A DNA stretch of 64,000 nt from Hyphomicrobiaceae bacterium (GCA_020638035.1 JACKJI010000009.1:1-64000); one strand, 5' to 3'; counted from the stretch's first letter, positions 42,286 through 51,281 are shown. Notes: a model not told the origin generated them from the sequence alone. Translations and numbers: made by a program.

Positions 42286-43419
42286 TCAACGCTTGCTGGC
42301 GTCATCGCCGTCGAGGGATCGCAGGAATGCGGCGAGCGCTGCCTTCTCATCGGCGGCGAGGTTCAGGCGCACCAGATATCCGTTGTTGCCAAAATTGGCA
42401 GCCGAGCCGCTGCTGTAGTATTCGATCACGTCATCAAGTGTGGCGATTGAACCATCGTGCATATACGGGGGCGTGCGCGAAACATTGCGGAGACTCGGTG
42501 TCTTGTAGGCCCAGCGGTCACTCTCCTTGAGCGTTACTTCAAAGCGGCCGACATCGTTCCGAGGCTTCTCGCCGAAAGCGTCAATCGTCTCCAGAGACAT
42601 TTTGGTCTCCACGCCTGGCGCAAGTGGAATGACGTATTCACGTTCCGGTCGCATCGCCGCGCGGTATCCGATTCCGGTGTTGTGGAACTGATGATCGGTA
42701 AGGAGCGCCGAGTCCGGCTCGATGCGGTGGCAGCCGCTGCAGCCGCCTTTGCCGGTGAAAATACGAAATCCAGCAACCTCCTGTTCGTTCAACAGGTCTT
42801 TCTCGGTTCCGTAATACCAGCGGTCGAAGCGCGAGTTCGCAGAGAGCAGTGTCGCCTCGAACGAAGCAATCGCGTCACCGACCGAGCGGACTGAAATGCC
42901 TTCGCCCGGATAGACCTGCTCGAATTGCACCGTGTAATCCTCAAGCGCACCGATGCGATCGAGGACATGTCCCATGGACGGATTGGCCATCTCGTCCTCG
43001 GCGAGGAGAGGTAGCCATGCTTGCAGATCAAGACGGGATTCACGACCGTCATGAAACAGAGAGCGTTGATAGACGACGTTGAGCAGCGACGGCGAATTGC
43101 GCCTGATCGTGCGCCCCTCCATGCCTATGGCTTTCTTCGACTGCGTCGATGCGAACGCATCCTCCTCAAGATGGCACATGGCGCATGAAAGCGTATTGTT
43201 GAAGGACAGCCGGCGATCGAAGAACAGCCTTCGACCCAATGCGACCTTGGCGACGGAAACGTTCGCGAATTTCAAGGGAAGCGCTGGCAAACCAAGGGGC
43301 ACGATAAGTTCCGCGCGCCTTCGCCCGTTCGATGAGGCGTCTCCAGCGCTGAGCGTCTCCGCCAAGGCTGCTCCTGCACACACAACGATCATCGACAGAA
43401 TGACTAGCCTGAATGTCAT
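42286..43419 (-). CDS. MauG/cytochrome c peroxidase-like dihaem protein
   Basis: A 377-residue periplasmic protein with a signal peptide (LVILSMIVVCAGAALAE) and two haem c sites, LSCAMCHLEE and GGCSGCHRIEP. Other family blocks are GRRLFFDRRLSFNNTLSC, FHDGRESRLDLQA and TPSLRNVSRTPPYMHDGSI. MauG matures the tryptophan tryptophylquinone of methylamine dehydrogenase; in Hyphomicrobium a mauG-like gene lies in the methanethiol oxidase cluster. MauG and peroxidase types cannot be split with certainty. ATG at 43419 follows GAGGTG and is 10 bases after the SCO1 stop. Confidence 0.85.
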   Translation of the reverse strand: MTFRLVILSMIVVCAGAALAETLSAGDASSNGRRRAELIVPLGLPALPLKFANVSVAKVALGRRLFFDRRLSFNNTLSCAMCHLEEDAFASTQSKKAIGMEGRTIRRNSPSLLNVVYQRSLFHDGRESRLDLQAWLPLLAEDEMANPSMGHVLDRIGALEDYTVQFEQVYPGEGISVRSVGDAIASFEATLLSANSRFDRWYYGTEKDLLNEQEVAGFRIFTGKGGCSGCHRIEPDSALLTDHQFHNTGIGYRAAMRPEREYVIPLAPGVETKMSLETIDAFGEKPRNDVGRFEVTLKESDRWAYKTPSLRNVSRTPPYMHDGSIATLDDVIEYYSSGSAANFGNNGYLVRLNLAADEKAALAAFLRSLDGDDASKR

Positions 43420-43429
43420 GGCCGGCACC

Positions 43430-43983
43430 TCACGGCTTGGCTCCATCGATTGCTGGCAGGTCCCCGTGTTCGATCAGCAGAGTACGAATATCGCTTTCGA
43501 TAACGTCGGGCGTCACGAAGGCTGAGGAATAGATTTCCCGCACCCATGATCTCTTGTCGATGAGATAGAATTTGACTTGGTGGCTTACGGTTGTCGTTGC
43601 ATTGCCGTTGGCGTCGAGATCTCGCGCCGCAGCTTGGCCAAAGCTCTCGATGATCGAGCCCAGAAAGCTATCCGACCATGTGGTCAGGAAGTGCCAGGGT
43701 GCTATGCTCTGCGTCGCTCGGCGTCCAGCAGCAAAGATTTCCAATCGCTCTGGTGTGTCGACACGGGGATCGAGGCTGATGAGCACCAATCGTACCTTAT
43801 CGTGGAAATCGGCGTTCTTCTTGACCAGATCGTGGACCGTCTCGAACATCGACCAGATGGACGGGCAACCCTCCGGGTCCCGGCAGGTCGAGTAGAAGAA
43901 GCTCAAGAGCGTGATCTTATCGCTCGTGTATGTGGACAGCCTGTGCGGCCACCATGCGTTGTCCTCCAGCACCCAAGTGCTGG
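43430..43983 (-). pseudogene. SCO1/SenC-like copper chaperone, 5' end removed at the IS junction
   Basis: About 184 codons remain of a thioredoxin-fold SCO1/SenC protein. The copper site differs from the usual CXXXC: it is STCRDPEGCPSIW, a CX5C. The expected later His is in TTVSHQVKFYLID, and VRLVLISLDPRVDTPERL is the usual core. The frame runs to base 43983, where the IS begins, without a plausible ATG; the membrane anchor and first strand are missing. A GTG at 43972 could start a shortened product. It precedes mauG, as in known methanethiol oxidase clusters. Confidence 0.75.
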
Positions 43984-44049
43984 TGACCTGCCCCAGGGTT
44001 TTCGGACCATCGATAACTTGAGAGACTGGCCTCCGAATCGGAGGACGGC

Positions 44050-44313
44050 ATGCGCAAGAGCAGGTTCCGGGACGAGCAGATGGTGGCGATCCTTCGCGAG
44101 GCGGATCGCGGGACTGTCGGCGAGGTTGCGAAGAGGCACGGCATCAGCGAGCAGACGATCTACACGTGGCGCAAGCGCTTCGGGGCGCTGCAGTCAGACG
44201 ACGTGCGCCGTCTGAAGCAGCTCGAAGCGGAGAATGCGCGGCTGAAGAAGCTCGTCGCCGAGCGCGATCTCGAGATCGAGGTGATGAAGGAGATCGCCGC
44301 AAAAAAATGGTGA
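44050..44313 (+). CDS. IS3-family transposase OrfA, copy 1
   Basis: An 87-residue helix-turn-helix protein: RDEQMVAILREADRGTVGEV, KRHGISEQTIYTWRKRFG and a leucine-zipper stretch (LKQLEAENARLKKLVAERD). It ends at AAKKW across an A7 run where -1 slippage would fuse it to OrfB. Confidence 0.92.
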   Translation: MRKSRFRDEQMVAILREADRGTVGEVAKRHGISEQTIYTWRKRFGALQSDDVRRLKQLEAENARLKKLVAERDLEIEVMKEIAAKKW

Positions 44314-45260
44314 GCGTGCCGGCTCGCCGTTCGCAGGTGGCGTACGCGACAGGGCATGGCCTGTCGCAGCGGCGGGCTTGCACGCTGATCGGAGTGGGGC
44401 GGTCGGCGTTGCGGTATCGATCGACGAAGGCGGAGACGGATGCGCCGGTGCTGGCGCGGATGGCGGCGCTCGCCGCGCAGTATCCGCGCTACGGCTATCG
44501 TCGGATCGCGATCTTCCTCGAACGGGAAGGGCATGTGATGAGCTTCGGCCGCTGCCATCGCCTGTGGCGACTGGCGAAGCTTCAAGTGCCGCGCAAGCGG
44601 CCGAGAAAGCGCATCGCGACGGGCCGTCCGCGCCCGAACGCGCCGACCGGTGCGAACCAGGTGTGGAGCTACGACTTCGTGTTCGACTGGTGCGCCAACG
44701 GTCAGCAGCTGAAGTGCCTCACCGTCACCGACGAGTGGACGAAAGAGGGTCTGGCGATCGAGGTCGATGGCCGCATCCGCTCGGGCCGCGTGATCGAGGT
44801 GCTGTCGCGGCTCGTCTCGGAGCGCGGCGCGCCGCTGTATCTGAGGTCCGACAACGGGCCCGAGTTCGTGTCGCGGGCGCTGCTGAAGTGGATCGTCGGT
44901 CAGGGCATCGGGTGCGCGTTGATCGATCCGGGCAAGCCCTGGCAGAATGGCGCGACCGAGAGCTTCAACGGCAAGTTCCGCGACGAGTGCCTGTCGCTGG
45001 AATGGTTCCGCTCGCGGGCCGAAGCAAAGGTCGTGATCGAGACGTGGCGGCGCCACTTCAACGAGGTGCGGCCGCATTCGAGCATAGGCTACATGACGCC
45101 GGCCGCGTTCGTGGCAAGACTGAAGGAGCAAGACGCAGCGCCCGTGCCGGCGACGGGCCGGATCGCTGCGGTATGTGGGGCCTCCGCGCTCCGCCCCGTC
45201 GCGCAACCGCCTCGCAAGAGGCAAACAGCAAAAGCAACGAGGGCTGATCTCTCAAGCTAA
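44307..45260 (+). CDS. IS3-family transposase OrfB (DDE integrase), copy 1
   Basis: A 317-residue catalytic part with the DDE triad: first Asp in VWSYDFVFDW, second in LRSDNGPEFVS, Glu in NGATESFNGKFRDE. HTH_21-like N-terminal YPRYGYRRIAIFL is present. It overlaps orfA in the -1 frame; the ATG at 44307 would give OrfB alone, while frameshifting gives the OrfAB transposase. Confidence 0.93.
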   Translation: MVSVPARRSQVAYATGHGLSQRRACTLIGVGRSALRYRSTKAETDAPVLARMAALAAQYPRYGYRRIAIFLEREGHVMSFGRCHRLWRLAKLQVPRKRPRKRIATGRPRPNAPTGANQVWSYDFVFDWCANGQQLKCLTVTDEWTKEGLAIEVDGRIRSGRVIEVLSRLVSERGAPLYLRSDNGPEFVSRALLKWIVGQGIGCALIDPGKPWQNGATESFNGKFRDECLSLEWFRSRAEAKVVIETWRRHFNEVRPHSSIGYMTPAAFVARLKEQDAAPVPATGRIAAVCGASALRPVAQPPRKRQTAKATRADLSS

Positions 45261-45288
45261 ACGTGGTCCGAAGAAATTGGGCAGGTCA

Positions 45289-46053
45289 CCGCAACCGTTG
45301 GTTCTCGGAACTATCGGCCAGCTTGTACTGCTGCCTTTTGCCGGCCTGCTCATCGCACACACGGCCGTCCCCTCGCCAATCCTCGCCACTTGTCTACTGC
45401 TGCTTGCCGTTTCACCAGGCGGCGGCATTTCGAACTATTACTGCTACCTTGGGCGTCTCAACGTGTTTCTCTCAGCCGCCATCACGTTCGTCGGTACGCT
45501 CGTTTCATTTCTCACGATACCAAGCTTCATGTGGATCTTCCCGTCACTCGAAGGGCATGCATCTGCATTTGCAGCCCTCCCTGTAGGTCTCATCGTGAAG
45601 CAGCTACTGATCTTGATGGTCATGCCGATGATGATAGGCGTGGCGGTGAAACATAGGTTTCCACTAGCAATCGAGGCCTATGGCACACACCTCCGAAGCG
45701 CATCGAACCTAGCAATCGCCGTGATCCTTGCACTGGCCGTCTGGTCTGCCCACGCGAGTATTCTCGCGCATTTCAACGAAATCCTGCTGATCGCCGCGTC
45801 GTTCCTATTTGCCGCCGTCATGATCGGCTGGCTACTCGGCCGAAGCCTCAGCCCAGACTCTCAATCGGTCTTGATTATCGAATCGGGAACGCGAAACGTG
45901 GCCGTCGCTTTGCTCCTCGGTAGCGAGGTTCTAACGACAGAGAGCCTACCGGTCCACGCGGGCTTCCTGTCCGTATACTTCATCTTCGAAGTCGTCTTCA
46001 TGATGCTTTTTGCACGCAGACAGGCCCTACGCAGCAGCCCGCTCCAAACATAG
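45289..46053 (+). pseudogene. BASS-family (bile acid:sodium symporter-like) transporter, N-terminus lost to the IS
   Basis: 254 codons of a polytopic membrane protein of the BASS family: LAVSPGGGISNYYCYLGRLN, FLTIPSFMWIF, and ESGTRNVAVALLLGSEVL near the end, where the family has its second conserved site. The first about 50-70 residues are missing; homology starts right at the IS edge. The frame stays open into the IS, so a fused product from a GTG inside the element is possible but unlikely to work. Substrate unknown. Confidence 0.8.
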
Positions 46054-46417
46054 TCCAACTTTGGCAGTGAATTTCTCGGAGGTTGCGATGCTCGATACTC
46101 GGGCCATCAGTCGACATTGGCAATTTTCGAGCTTACGTCTCTCCAGCGCCGTCAGTCTCGGCCACGATTTGTAGTCCCTCTAAAATCGTTTTGGGCAAGA
46201 ACAGGGACGATCCGAACGCTCGATGCGGACAGAGGGACTGTAACGGCGCATCTTCCGACCCGGTGACGGGCAACGTGCGCGGCACCATCATGACCTAGCC
46301 ATTTTGGCGCGTCCAATATCATCCCCATGTCGCAAAATGATAGGTTTCTGCACTTGGCGTTTGCCGCATTCAATGACAGAATAACCCAGTACCAATTGAA
46401 AATCTGGACTCGGAAAA
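46054..46417. other. Intergenic region, no gene seen
   Basis: 364 bases between the truncated transporter and the Cys-rich protein. No frame has family character. The promoter of the next gene must lie near 46350-46410; nothing else stands out. Confidence 0.4.
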
Positions 46418-46873
46418 ATGAAATACTCTCTTCCTTTACCTGCGCTCCTTTGCGCAACAATGATGACTATCAGCAGTGCTGCTTTTGCTGAGAGCGAGAT
46501 TGCCAAGAAGGCCATTGCCAAAGCTGATGCCATGGTCGACACGGTCATGGACGCATGCGATACAGACCTCAAGAAATATTGCAGTCAGGTCACCCCCGGC
46601 GAGGGGCGGCTGGTGCTTTGCATGATGGCGCACGAGGACAAAATCAGCGATCAGTGTTTCGGCGCGATGTTCGATGCCGCTGACGGGATCGAGTTTTTTG
46701 TCAGCGACCTGAAACGTGCCGCGGACGTGTGTGAATCAGACATCGAAAAACTTTGCGACAAGGTCGAGCCGGGCAAGGGACAAATTGCGCAATGTCTCGT
46801 CGACAACAAGGCGAAGGTATCTCCCGACTGCGGCGCAGAACTGGCCGACATCGAAGCGCGCCTCAAACATTAG
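46418..46873 (+). CDS. Exported Cys-rich repeat protein (GLG1-type)
   Basis: A 151-residue protein with a signal peptide ending SSAAFAES. Two repeats of about 50 residues follow, each CX3D-K-C...PGEGR/PGKGQ...C...C: ACDTDLKKYCSQVTPGEGRL and VCESDIEKLCDKVEPGKGQI. This is the Cys-rich GLG1 repeat found in Golgi proteins and in many Hyphomicrobiales exported proteins. Disulfides are expected in the periplasm. Function unknown. Confidence 0.8.
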   Translation: MKYSLPLPALLCATMMTISSAAFAESEIAKKAIAKADAMVDTVMDACDTDLKKYCSQVTPGEGRLVLCMMAHEDKISDQCFGAMFDAADGIEFFVSDLKRAADVCESDIEKLCDKVEPGKGQIAQCLVDNKAKVSPDCGAELADIEARLKH

Positions 46874-47433
46874 GCACAGTTGAAAGGGCTCGTGTCGCAA
46901 AACGGAAGAAAGATTGCCGTTAGCGGAGATCTCGGCCCTGCATCGCCAGGATTGCGCCGTCCGGCGTGCGGGGGACAAGGAGATAAACCTCTAACGCTGG
47001 CAAATTCCATAAGCCACATCCCCTCGCCCCACGAAATGACAAGGCTCGGCCGGCGAGAAGCCCGGATTGTCCGCTCGCAACTCATCACGACCATCGAATG
47101 CGTGCTTCATCTCGCGCATCGATTTGAATTGTCAAAAATTTTACAATTCCAAATAGGGATCAAACACTGTTTTTCACAGTCAGCGCAACCAATTGACCAA
47201 ATCAAATCGCACCCTTCGAGCCCGACAAAACCCGAACGTTGACATTGGATGATGGCAAACCCGTTGCCTCAGGGGCACTCGCCCCCAAAAACCTTTGCAG
47301 CGACATTGGAATGCCTCACGCGGCAGAAGATTGCCGTCTAAAATGCACCGATTGGAATCGGACCTGGAATTACTGCTCAAGCGTCCCGAGTTCGCGCGTC
47401 CCGGACGCCTGAATCCTCACCTGAGGTCAATAA
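46874..47433. other. Intergenic region with an AT-rich palindrome
   Basis: 560 bases with no supportable gene. A near-perfect 24-base palindrome with GAATTGT/ACAATTC arms and an AAAA/TTTT centre lies at 47126-47149, listed below. The promoter of the outer membrane protein gene is probably in the right half. Confidence 0.45.
47126..47149. promoter_or_regulatory. AT-rich palindrome, possible operator
   Basis: Arms GAATTGT and ACAATTC enclose AAAA-A-TTTT, with only one unpaired C beside the left arm. It lies about 285 bases upstream of the outer membrane protein ATG and could bind a dimeric regulator or form a hairpin. Confidence 0.4.
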
Positions 47434-48300
47434 ATGATCAGAAACATATCCAATTGCGCAGTCTGGCTCGCGGGAGCTTTGATGTGGCAAGCCGCCGCCA
47501 CTGCCCCGGTCGCAGCCGCTGATTTAGGTGGCGGACCCGCAGACCGCATCGTTGAGGACGCACCTCCGCCCGCCCGTGGTTGGTCGCTTGATTTCTCCGT
47601 GAACGGTTGGCTGCCCTGGATGAAGGGGGACGCCGTTGTTCCGGGCGCTGTGCAGGATGTTGCTGTCAATCTTGACGTGGCGCCCACGGATGTTCTCGGA
47701 TCTCTGGATTGGTCCAAGTTGCCAGTCTGGATGAGCTACGTCGAGCTTCGCAACGGTCGCTTTGCGGTCTTCAATGATATTGTCTATGCAGCGCTTTCGG
47801 ATTCGGCTGGTTTCGAAGGCAGGTTCCTGAAGGGCCGTATCAACGCCGACGTTGAACTTGCCATCGTTGAGCTTGGAGCAAGCTATGCGATTTGGCAGTC
47901 CGGTGGAACGGGAGCAAGCGCGACATCCGCAATCGATATTTTGGCGGGCGGCCGGTACTGGTATCAGAGCCTCGCGCTAGACTTGGCGGTTGGCAACATC
48001 AACGTGGCCCGATCGGGTTCTATCGATTGGGTTGATCCATTCATCGGCCTCCAGTTGCGACAGACGGTTGCTCCCGGACAATCACTCCTGGTGCGAGGTG
48101 ACATTGGCGGATTTGGTGCCGGCAGCGATTTCACATGGCAGGCCATCGCCAAATATAACTTAGAGCTGCGTCGTATCGGGTCCACGACGATCGACGCTTT
48201 CATTGGCTATCGCGCCCTGTCTGCGGACTATACCGAAGGCGGGTTCCAATACGATGCGATCATGCATGGGCCGATGATGGGAATCACGTCCAAGTTCTGA
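47434..48300 (+). CDS. Outer membrane beta-barrel protein
   Basis: A 288-residue protein with a signal peptide (AGALMWQAAATAPVAAADLGGG), an N-terminal start like rhizobial Omp25-type proteins, and alternating strands such as VELRNGRFAVFNDIVYAALS and LELRRIGSTTIDAFIGYRALS; it ends in Phe (MGITSKF), typical of barrel insertion. ATG follows TGAGG. No partner is adjacent. Function unknown, perhaps structural or a small pore. Confidence 0.75.
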   Translation: MIRNISNCAVWLAGALMWQAAATAPVAAADLGGGPADRIVEDAPPPARGWSLDFSVNGWLPWMKGDAVVPGAVQDVAVNLDVAPTDVLGSLDWSKLPVWMSYVELRNGRFAVFNDIVYAALSDSAGFEGRFLKGRINADVELAIVELGASYAIWQSGGTGASATSAIDILAGGRYWYQSLALDLAVGNINVARSGSIDWVDPFIGLQLRQTVAPGQSLLVRGDIGGFGAGSDFTWQAIAKYNLELRRIGSTTIDAFIGYRALSADYTEGGFQYDAIMHGPMMGITSKF

Positions 48301-48540
48301 TCCACGCGAAACAGATCGGCGCGCGAGCACGCGCCCGAGGAGTTGGGTTGTTGCGAGACCGCCCAGTCTGCAGGGCGGTCCGAATGGGCACAAGCCGAAC
48401 GGTTGCGATCAACGCATGACCCGCCAGTCCCGCGTATCTTGCCGATTTTGGAAATCGACAAACGTGCGGATCAACATAGCGGGCCCCTGCCATGGCCAAT
48501 ACTCATTGGCCAAATCCAGACGTGACCTTGCAGGTGCACT

Positions 48541-49053
48541 CTAGTTCAGCTTCAAGGTCAGCCCCGCAATACCAACCGCAAGATTGATGCCCGTCTGCCC
48601 CTGCACACTCAGAGGCTGCAGAACGACGGAGTCTTTGGATCCACCGATCAGCGTATTCGCTCCTGCACCAATACCTATGGATGCATCTGCAGAAAGCCCT
48701 CCATACTTGCCCGCCAGCGCCTCTCCGGGAAGTTCCGTGGTCGATCCCAGAACTGTCCAGACCATGACGCTTGGGCCCTTGATCCCGATATCGAGACCCA
48801 ACTTCGTAATAGTCGCCGTGTACGCGTGCTTGGGATTCTTCTTGCCGGCTGGATTGTAGGAACAGGCCAGAGTCTGTTTCGATCCGAGGATCAAACCGAC
48901 CGTACCCTTGCCTTTGCACGTCAGGGTTCCGGCCACCACCTTGTTACTCTGTGCCATTAAGGATGTTGGAGACAGGGCGACCAGCGCCGCGCAAATCCCG
49001 GCGCCCAGCCAACACCTGACCACATCAATCGATGTTTGCATTTTCATCATCAT
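48541..49053 (-). CDS. DUF992-family exported protein, intact copy
   Basis: A 170-residue protein with a signal peptide (CAALVALSPTSLMAQ). The mature part has GTLTCKGKGTVGLILGSKQ, a paired Cys in ACSYNPAG, YTATITKLGLDIGIKG and the C-terminal Gly-rich GIGAGANTLIGGSKDSVVLQP block of DUF992. Such proteins are common in Hyphomicrobiales and uncharacterised. Three ATGs occur in a row at 49053-49045; AGGGAG favours the third. A decayed copy lies at 57478-58006. Confidence 0.78.
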   Translation of the reverse strand: MMMKMQTSIDVVRCWLGAGICAALVALSPTSLMAQSNKVVAGTLTCKGKGTVGLILGSKQTLACSYNPAGKKNPKHAYTATITKLGLDIGIKGPSVMVWTVLGSTTELPGEALAGKYGGLSADASIGIGAGANTLIGGSKDSVVLQPLSVQGQTGINLAVGIAGLTLKLN

Positions 49054-49095
49054 ACTCCCTACCCTATGCGGAATGAGCAGTGCCCTGCTCTTGTG

Positions 49096-49422
49096 TTACG
49101 TCATCGGTGCCAAATACGAGCGACCTCGGTTGAATTTCGTGTCGAGTGCCTTCAATAGCGAAGCATCACGACCATAGATGTCTTTGTGGAAGTGCACTCC
49201 ATCGTCGAATGACGGGTCGACTGTCCAATACAGCAATAACACGGGCAGCGGCTTCGGCAGCGCTATGCTTCGCATTTTCCCGGTTGAAACGATAGCATCA
49301 ATCCGGAAATGGTCCCAACCCAGACGGTCCTGCAGTATCAGCTCGGCAAGTTTCAGCATGTCCAGCAGCCTGACATGTTGACGACCGAAATGCCATCCAA
49401 TGCAGACTCGTTGGGATGCCAC
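49096..49422 (-). pseudogene. C-terminal fragment of a YcbB-type L,D-transpeptidase
   Basis: From about base 49345 leftward the translation matches the end of YcbB-type enzymes: VRLLDMLKLAELILQ, RSIALPKPLPVLLLYWTV and FHKDIYGRDASLLKAL. The catalytic SHGC region and everything before it are missing, and the upstream frame is not family-like. This is a remnant, separate from the intact L,D-transpeptidase at 53145-54242. Confidence 0.65.
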
Positions 49423-49550
49423 TTCCGGCAGGTGAAGCCGCGGCCGCCCGACTTCTGCTTGTGGGATTCCGCTGCCGGCCGGTAGGGTCGCGAAGGCGCG
49501 AATATCCTTGCAATATGTCCTGCTCCGCCTTCATCGATGTACACTGAGGC

Positions 49551-50183
49551 ATGACCGAAGACCAAAGACGCTACGCCCCCGCAACGGCACGCAATCGAGA
49601 ACCGATCCTGGCTGTCCTGCAATGCCATCTGCCATCACAAGGGCTGGTGTTGGAGATCGCCAGCGGAACCGGCGAGCATGCCACGTACTTCGCTCAGTCC
49701 TTCGGGCCGGGCCTGGTTTTCCAGCCGACCGATCCCGATCCAGCCGCCAGGACCAGCATCGACGCGTGGACGGCGGCACTTGGCTTGACGAACGTGCACC
49801 CCGCCTTCGAACTCGATGCAACTTGCGAAGCTTGGCCAGTCACCGCCGCCGACGCGGTGCTCGCCATCAACATGGTGCACATCTCACCTTGGGCGGCGAC
49901 TGAGGGGCTCGTGCGCGGGGCCGCCCGGATACTGCCTGCAGGTGGTCTGCTCTATATCTATGGACCTTATCGTTTCGGAGGGCGCCACACAGCGCCGAGC
50001 AACGAGGCCTTCGATACCGATCTGCGAAGCCGAAATCCTGAATGGGGTGTTCGCGATGTCGAGGCCGTGGCGGAGTTGGCGAGGGCCAACGGCTTCTGCA
50101 AACCGATCATTGAGCAGATGCCGGCGAACAATCTGTCTCTGGTATTTCGACGTCTTCCGTACGAGGGCACATTCCAACAGTGA
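49551..50183 (+). CDS. DUF938 SAM-dependent methyltransferase-like protein
   Basis: A 210-residue cytoplasmic protein. It starts RRYAPATARNREPILAVL, then the SAM motif VLEIASGTGEHATYFAQ, FQPTDPDPAA, LAINMVHISPW and LLYIYGPYRFGGRHTAPSN, all DUF938 marks. Substrate is unknown. Its stop overlaps a GTG start of the next (frameshifted) gene. Confidence 0.87.
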   Translation: MTEDQRRYAPATARNREPILAVLQCHLPSQGLVLEIASGTGEHATYFAQSFGPGLVFQPTDPDPAARTSIDAWTAALGLTNVHPAFELDATCEAWPVTAADAVLAINMVHISPWAATEGLVRGAARILPAGGLLYIYGPYRFGGRHTAPSNEAFDTDLRSRNPEWGVRDVEAVAELARANGFCKPIIEQMPANNLSLVFRRLPYEGTFQQ

Positions 50184-50762
50184 CCATCCCCTCCCATATC
50201 AGCCCGCATCTCTTCCTCAACGAGGCCCTCACGGAGACAGGTCTTGTGGGCAGCCGGCTGTGTTTCGCTGCGATGACAACCCTTCGCCACATGGGCGAGC
50301 AGGGCGGAATAGGGCTGACCCAGTCGGGCGCGGTCAATTGCAAGTTCGTCACATGGACCGTCGATCAGTTCAATTGGCCGGGCTACACGACTGAAGAGCT
50401 CTATACCGTGCTCAACGAAGACGACGTCCCGCCGCTCTGCTACCTGCACGAGCCCTTTGCGCTGTGCAAAGCTGATCCGCCACATCAAGGGTACGGCTCG
50501 GCTGACCAGAGCAGGCAAAGCTTTCCTCGATGACCATGGACGTCTCCAGGCGCTGCTGTTCGAGACGTTCTTCACCAAGTTCGATTTCGCCGCACATGAG
50601 CGCTGGCCAACAGAGATGCCAGACGCCGATACGTTTCATTTCCTGGGGGTGATCCGGAACCGGTTGGCCGACTGGGTACCCTATCCAGAATTCGCCGGCT
50701 GGTGCCTCCCGATCGATGCGCTGCCGGCGCAGCGTGGAACTCCCGAAGAAGACGCTACATGA
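50180..50762 (+). pseudogene. Hypothetical gene broken by one frameshift
   Basis: The first part (GTG at 50180, about 95 codons, through LCYLHEPFALC) and the second part (from about 50462: AKLIRHIKGTARLTRAGKAFLDD to 50762) join naturally if one base is gained or lost near 50460-50470. The joined protein is about 193 residues; its second half resembles the winged-helix-like end seen with pRiA4b ORF-3-type proteins, a weak match. It may be a real pseudogene or a sequence error. Confidence 0.6.
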
Positions 50763-50868
50763 TGGCCTAGTTTTAGGGGGCTAAGACAGCATGGTCAGTT
50801 TTACGGCTTGGATTATGTTGCGAAGTATTGATCCGCCATAATCGGTCCGCACGATTGCGGGTTCAGTC

Positions 50869-51066
50869 GTGCAATCAGGATACATTCAAGCGCCCAACAG
50901 AGTTGTTCGCTACTATAAGACCGAAATCTTGGTGCGAACGAACGATGGTCGATTGGTGAGCGCTTCGAGTTGGCGACAGACGCCACCGGCAAAGGGTGCG
51001 CCGATTGCCATACAGGAGCGCATAGGTCTGTTCGGAACCCGAACATATGTTGAAATTGGCGAGTAA
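50869..51066 (+). CDS. Possible small protein or gene remnant
   Basis: A 65-codon frame from GTG: GYIQAPNRVVRYYKTEILVR, then GRLVSASSWRQTPPAKGAP and ERIGLFGTRTYVEIGE. Composition looks protein-like, similar to a small beta-barrel of envelope lipoproteins, but no ATG or ribosome site is seen and the frame opens only to 50842 upstream. It may be the end of a lost gene. Confidence 0.3.
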   Translation: MQSGYIQAPNRVVRYYKTEILVRTNDGRLVSASSWRQTPPAKGAPIAIQERIGLFGTRTYVEIGE

Positions 51067-51254
51067 TGACCGCTTCGGCCCAGACTGAGGGGGCTGGACA
51101 GCCCGGCTTTTGATGACGTGCGGCCTTGGCGTCTTCCGGTCTGAAATTCCCTTCCGGTAACCGCGTCGTGGCATGGATCGTTCTCCCCTTGGTCTCACGC
51201 CAGGGGAGCTTGCGGAAAGAGTGGTGCAACGGCGTTACGTTGCTCACCCCGAGG

Positions 51255-51281
51255 GGTTCGGCCACATTTTGTGGTCGAACC
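51255..51281. repeat. Long hairpin in the gene-poor region
   Basis: GGTTCG-G-CCAC and GTGG-T-CGAACC pair as an 11-bp stem (one G-T wobble) around ATTTT. No T-run follows. Confidence 0.4.

Larger units (their letters stand above)
43984..45288 (+). mobile_element. IS3-family insertion sequence, copy 1 (IS407-like)
   Basis: A 1305-base element with imperfect terminal inverted repeats beginning TGACCTGCCC and containing TTCGGACCA. It has orfA and orfB in the IS3 arrangement, with an A7 slippery run at 44301-44307. Flanks are CTGG on the left and CCGC on the right: no target duplication. Truncated genes lie on both sides (SCO1 and a BASS transporter). Both reading frames give the same proteins as copy 2. 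Confidence 0.93.

Noticed and set aside
42066..42530. A + strand frame between porin and mauG
   Set aside because: It overlaps the real mauG-like gene antisense for half its length and shows no recognisable motif.
44160..45224. A 354-codon frame antisense to the IS transposase
   Set aside because: It is a high-GC shadow of orfB; the same artefact recurs at copy 2.
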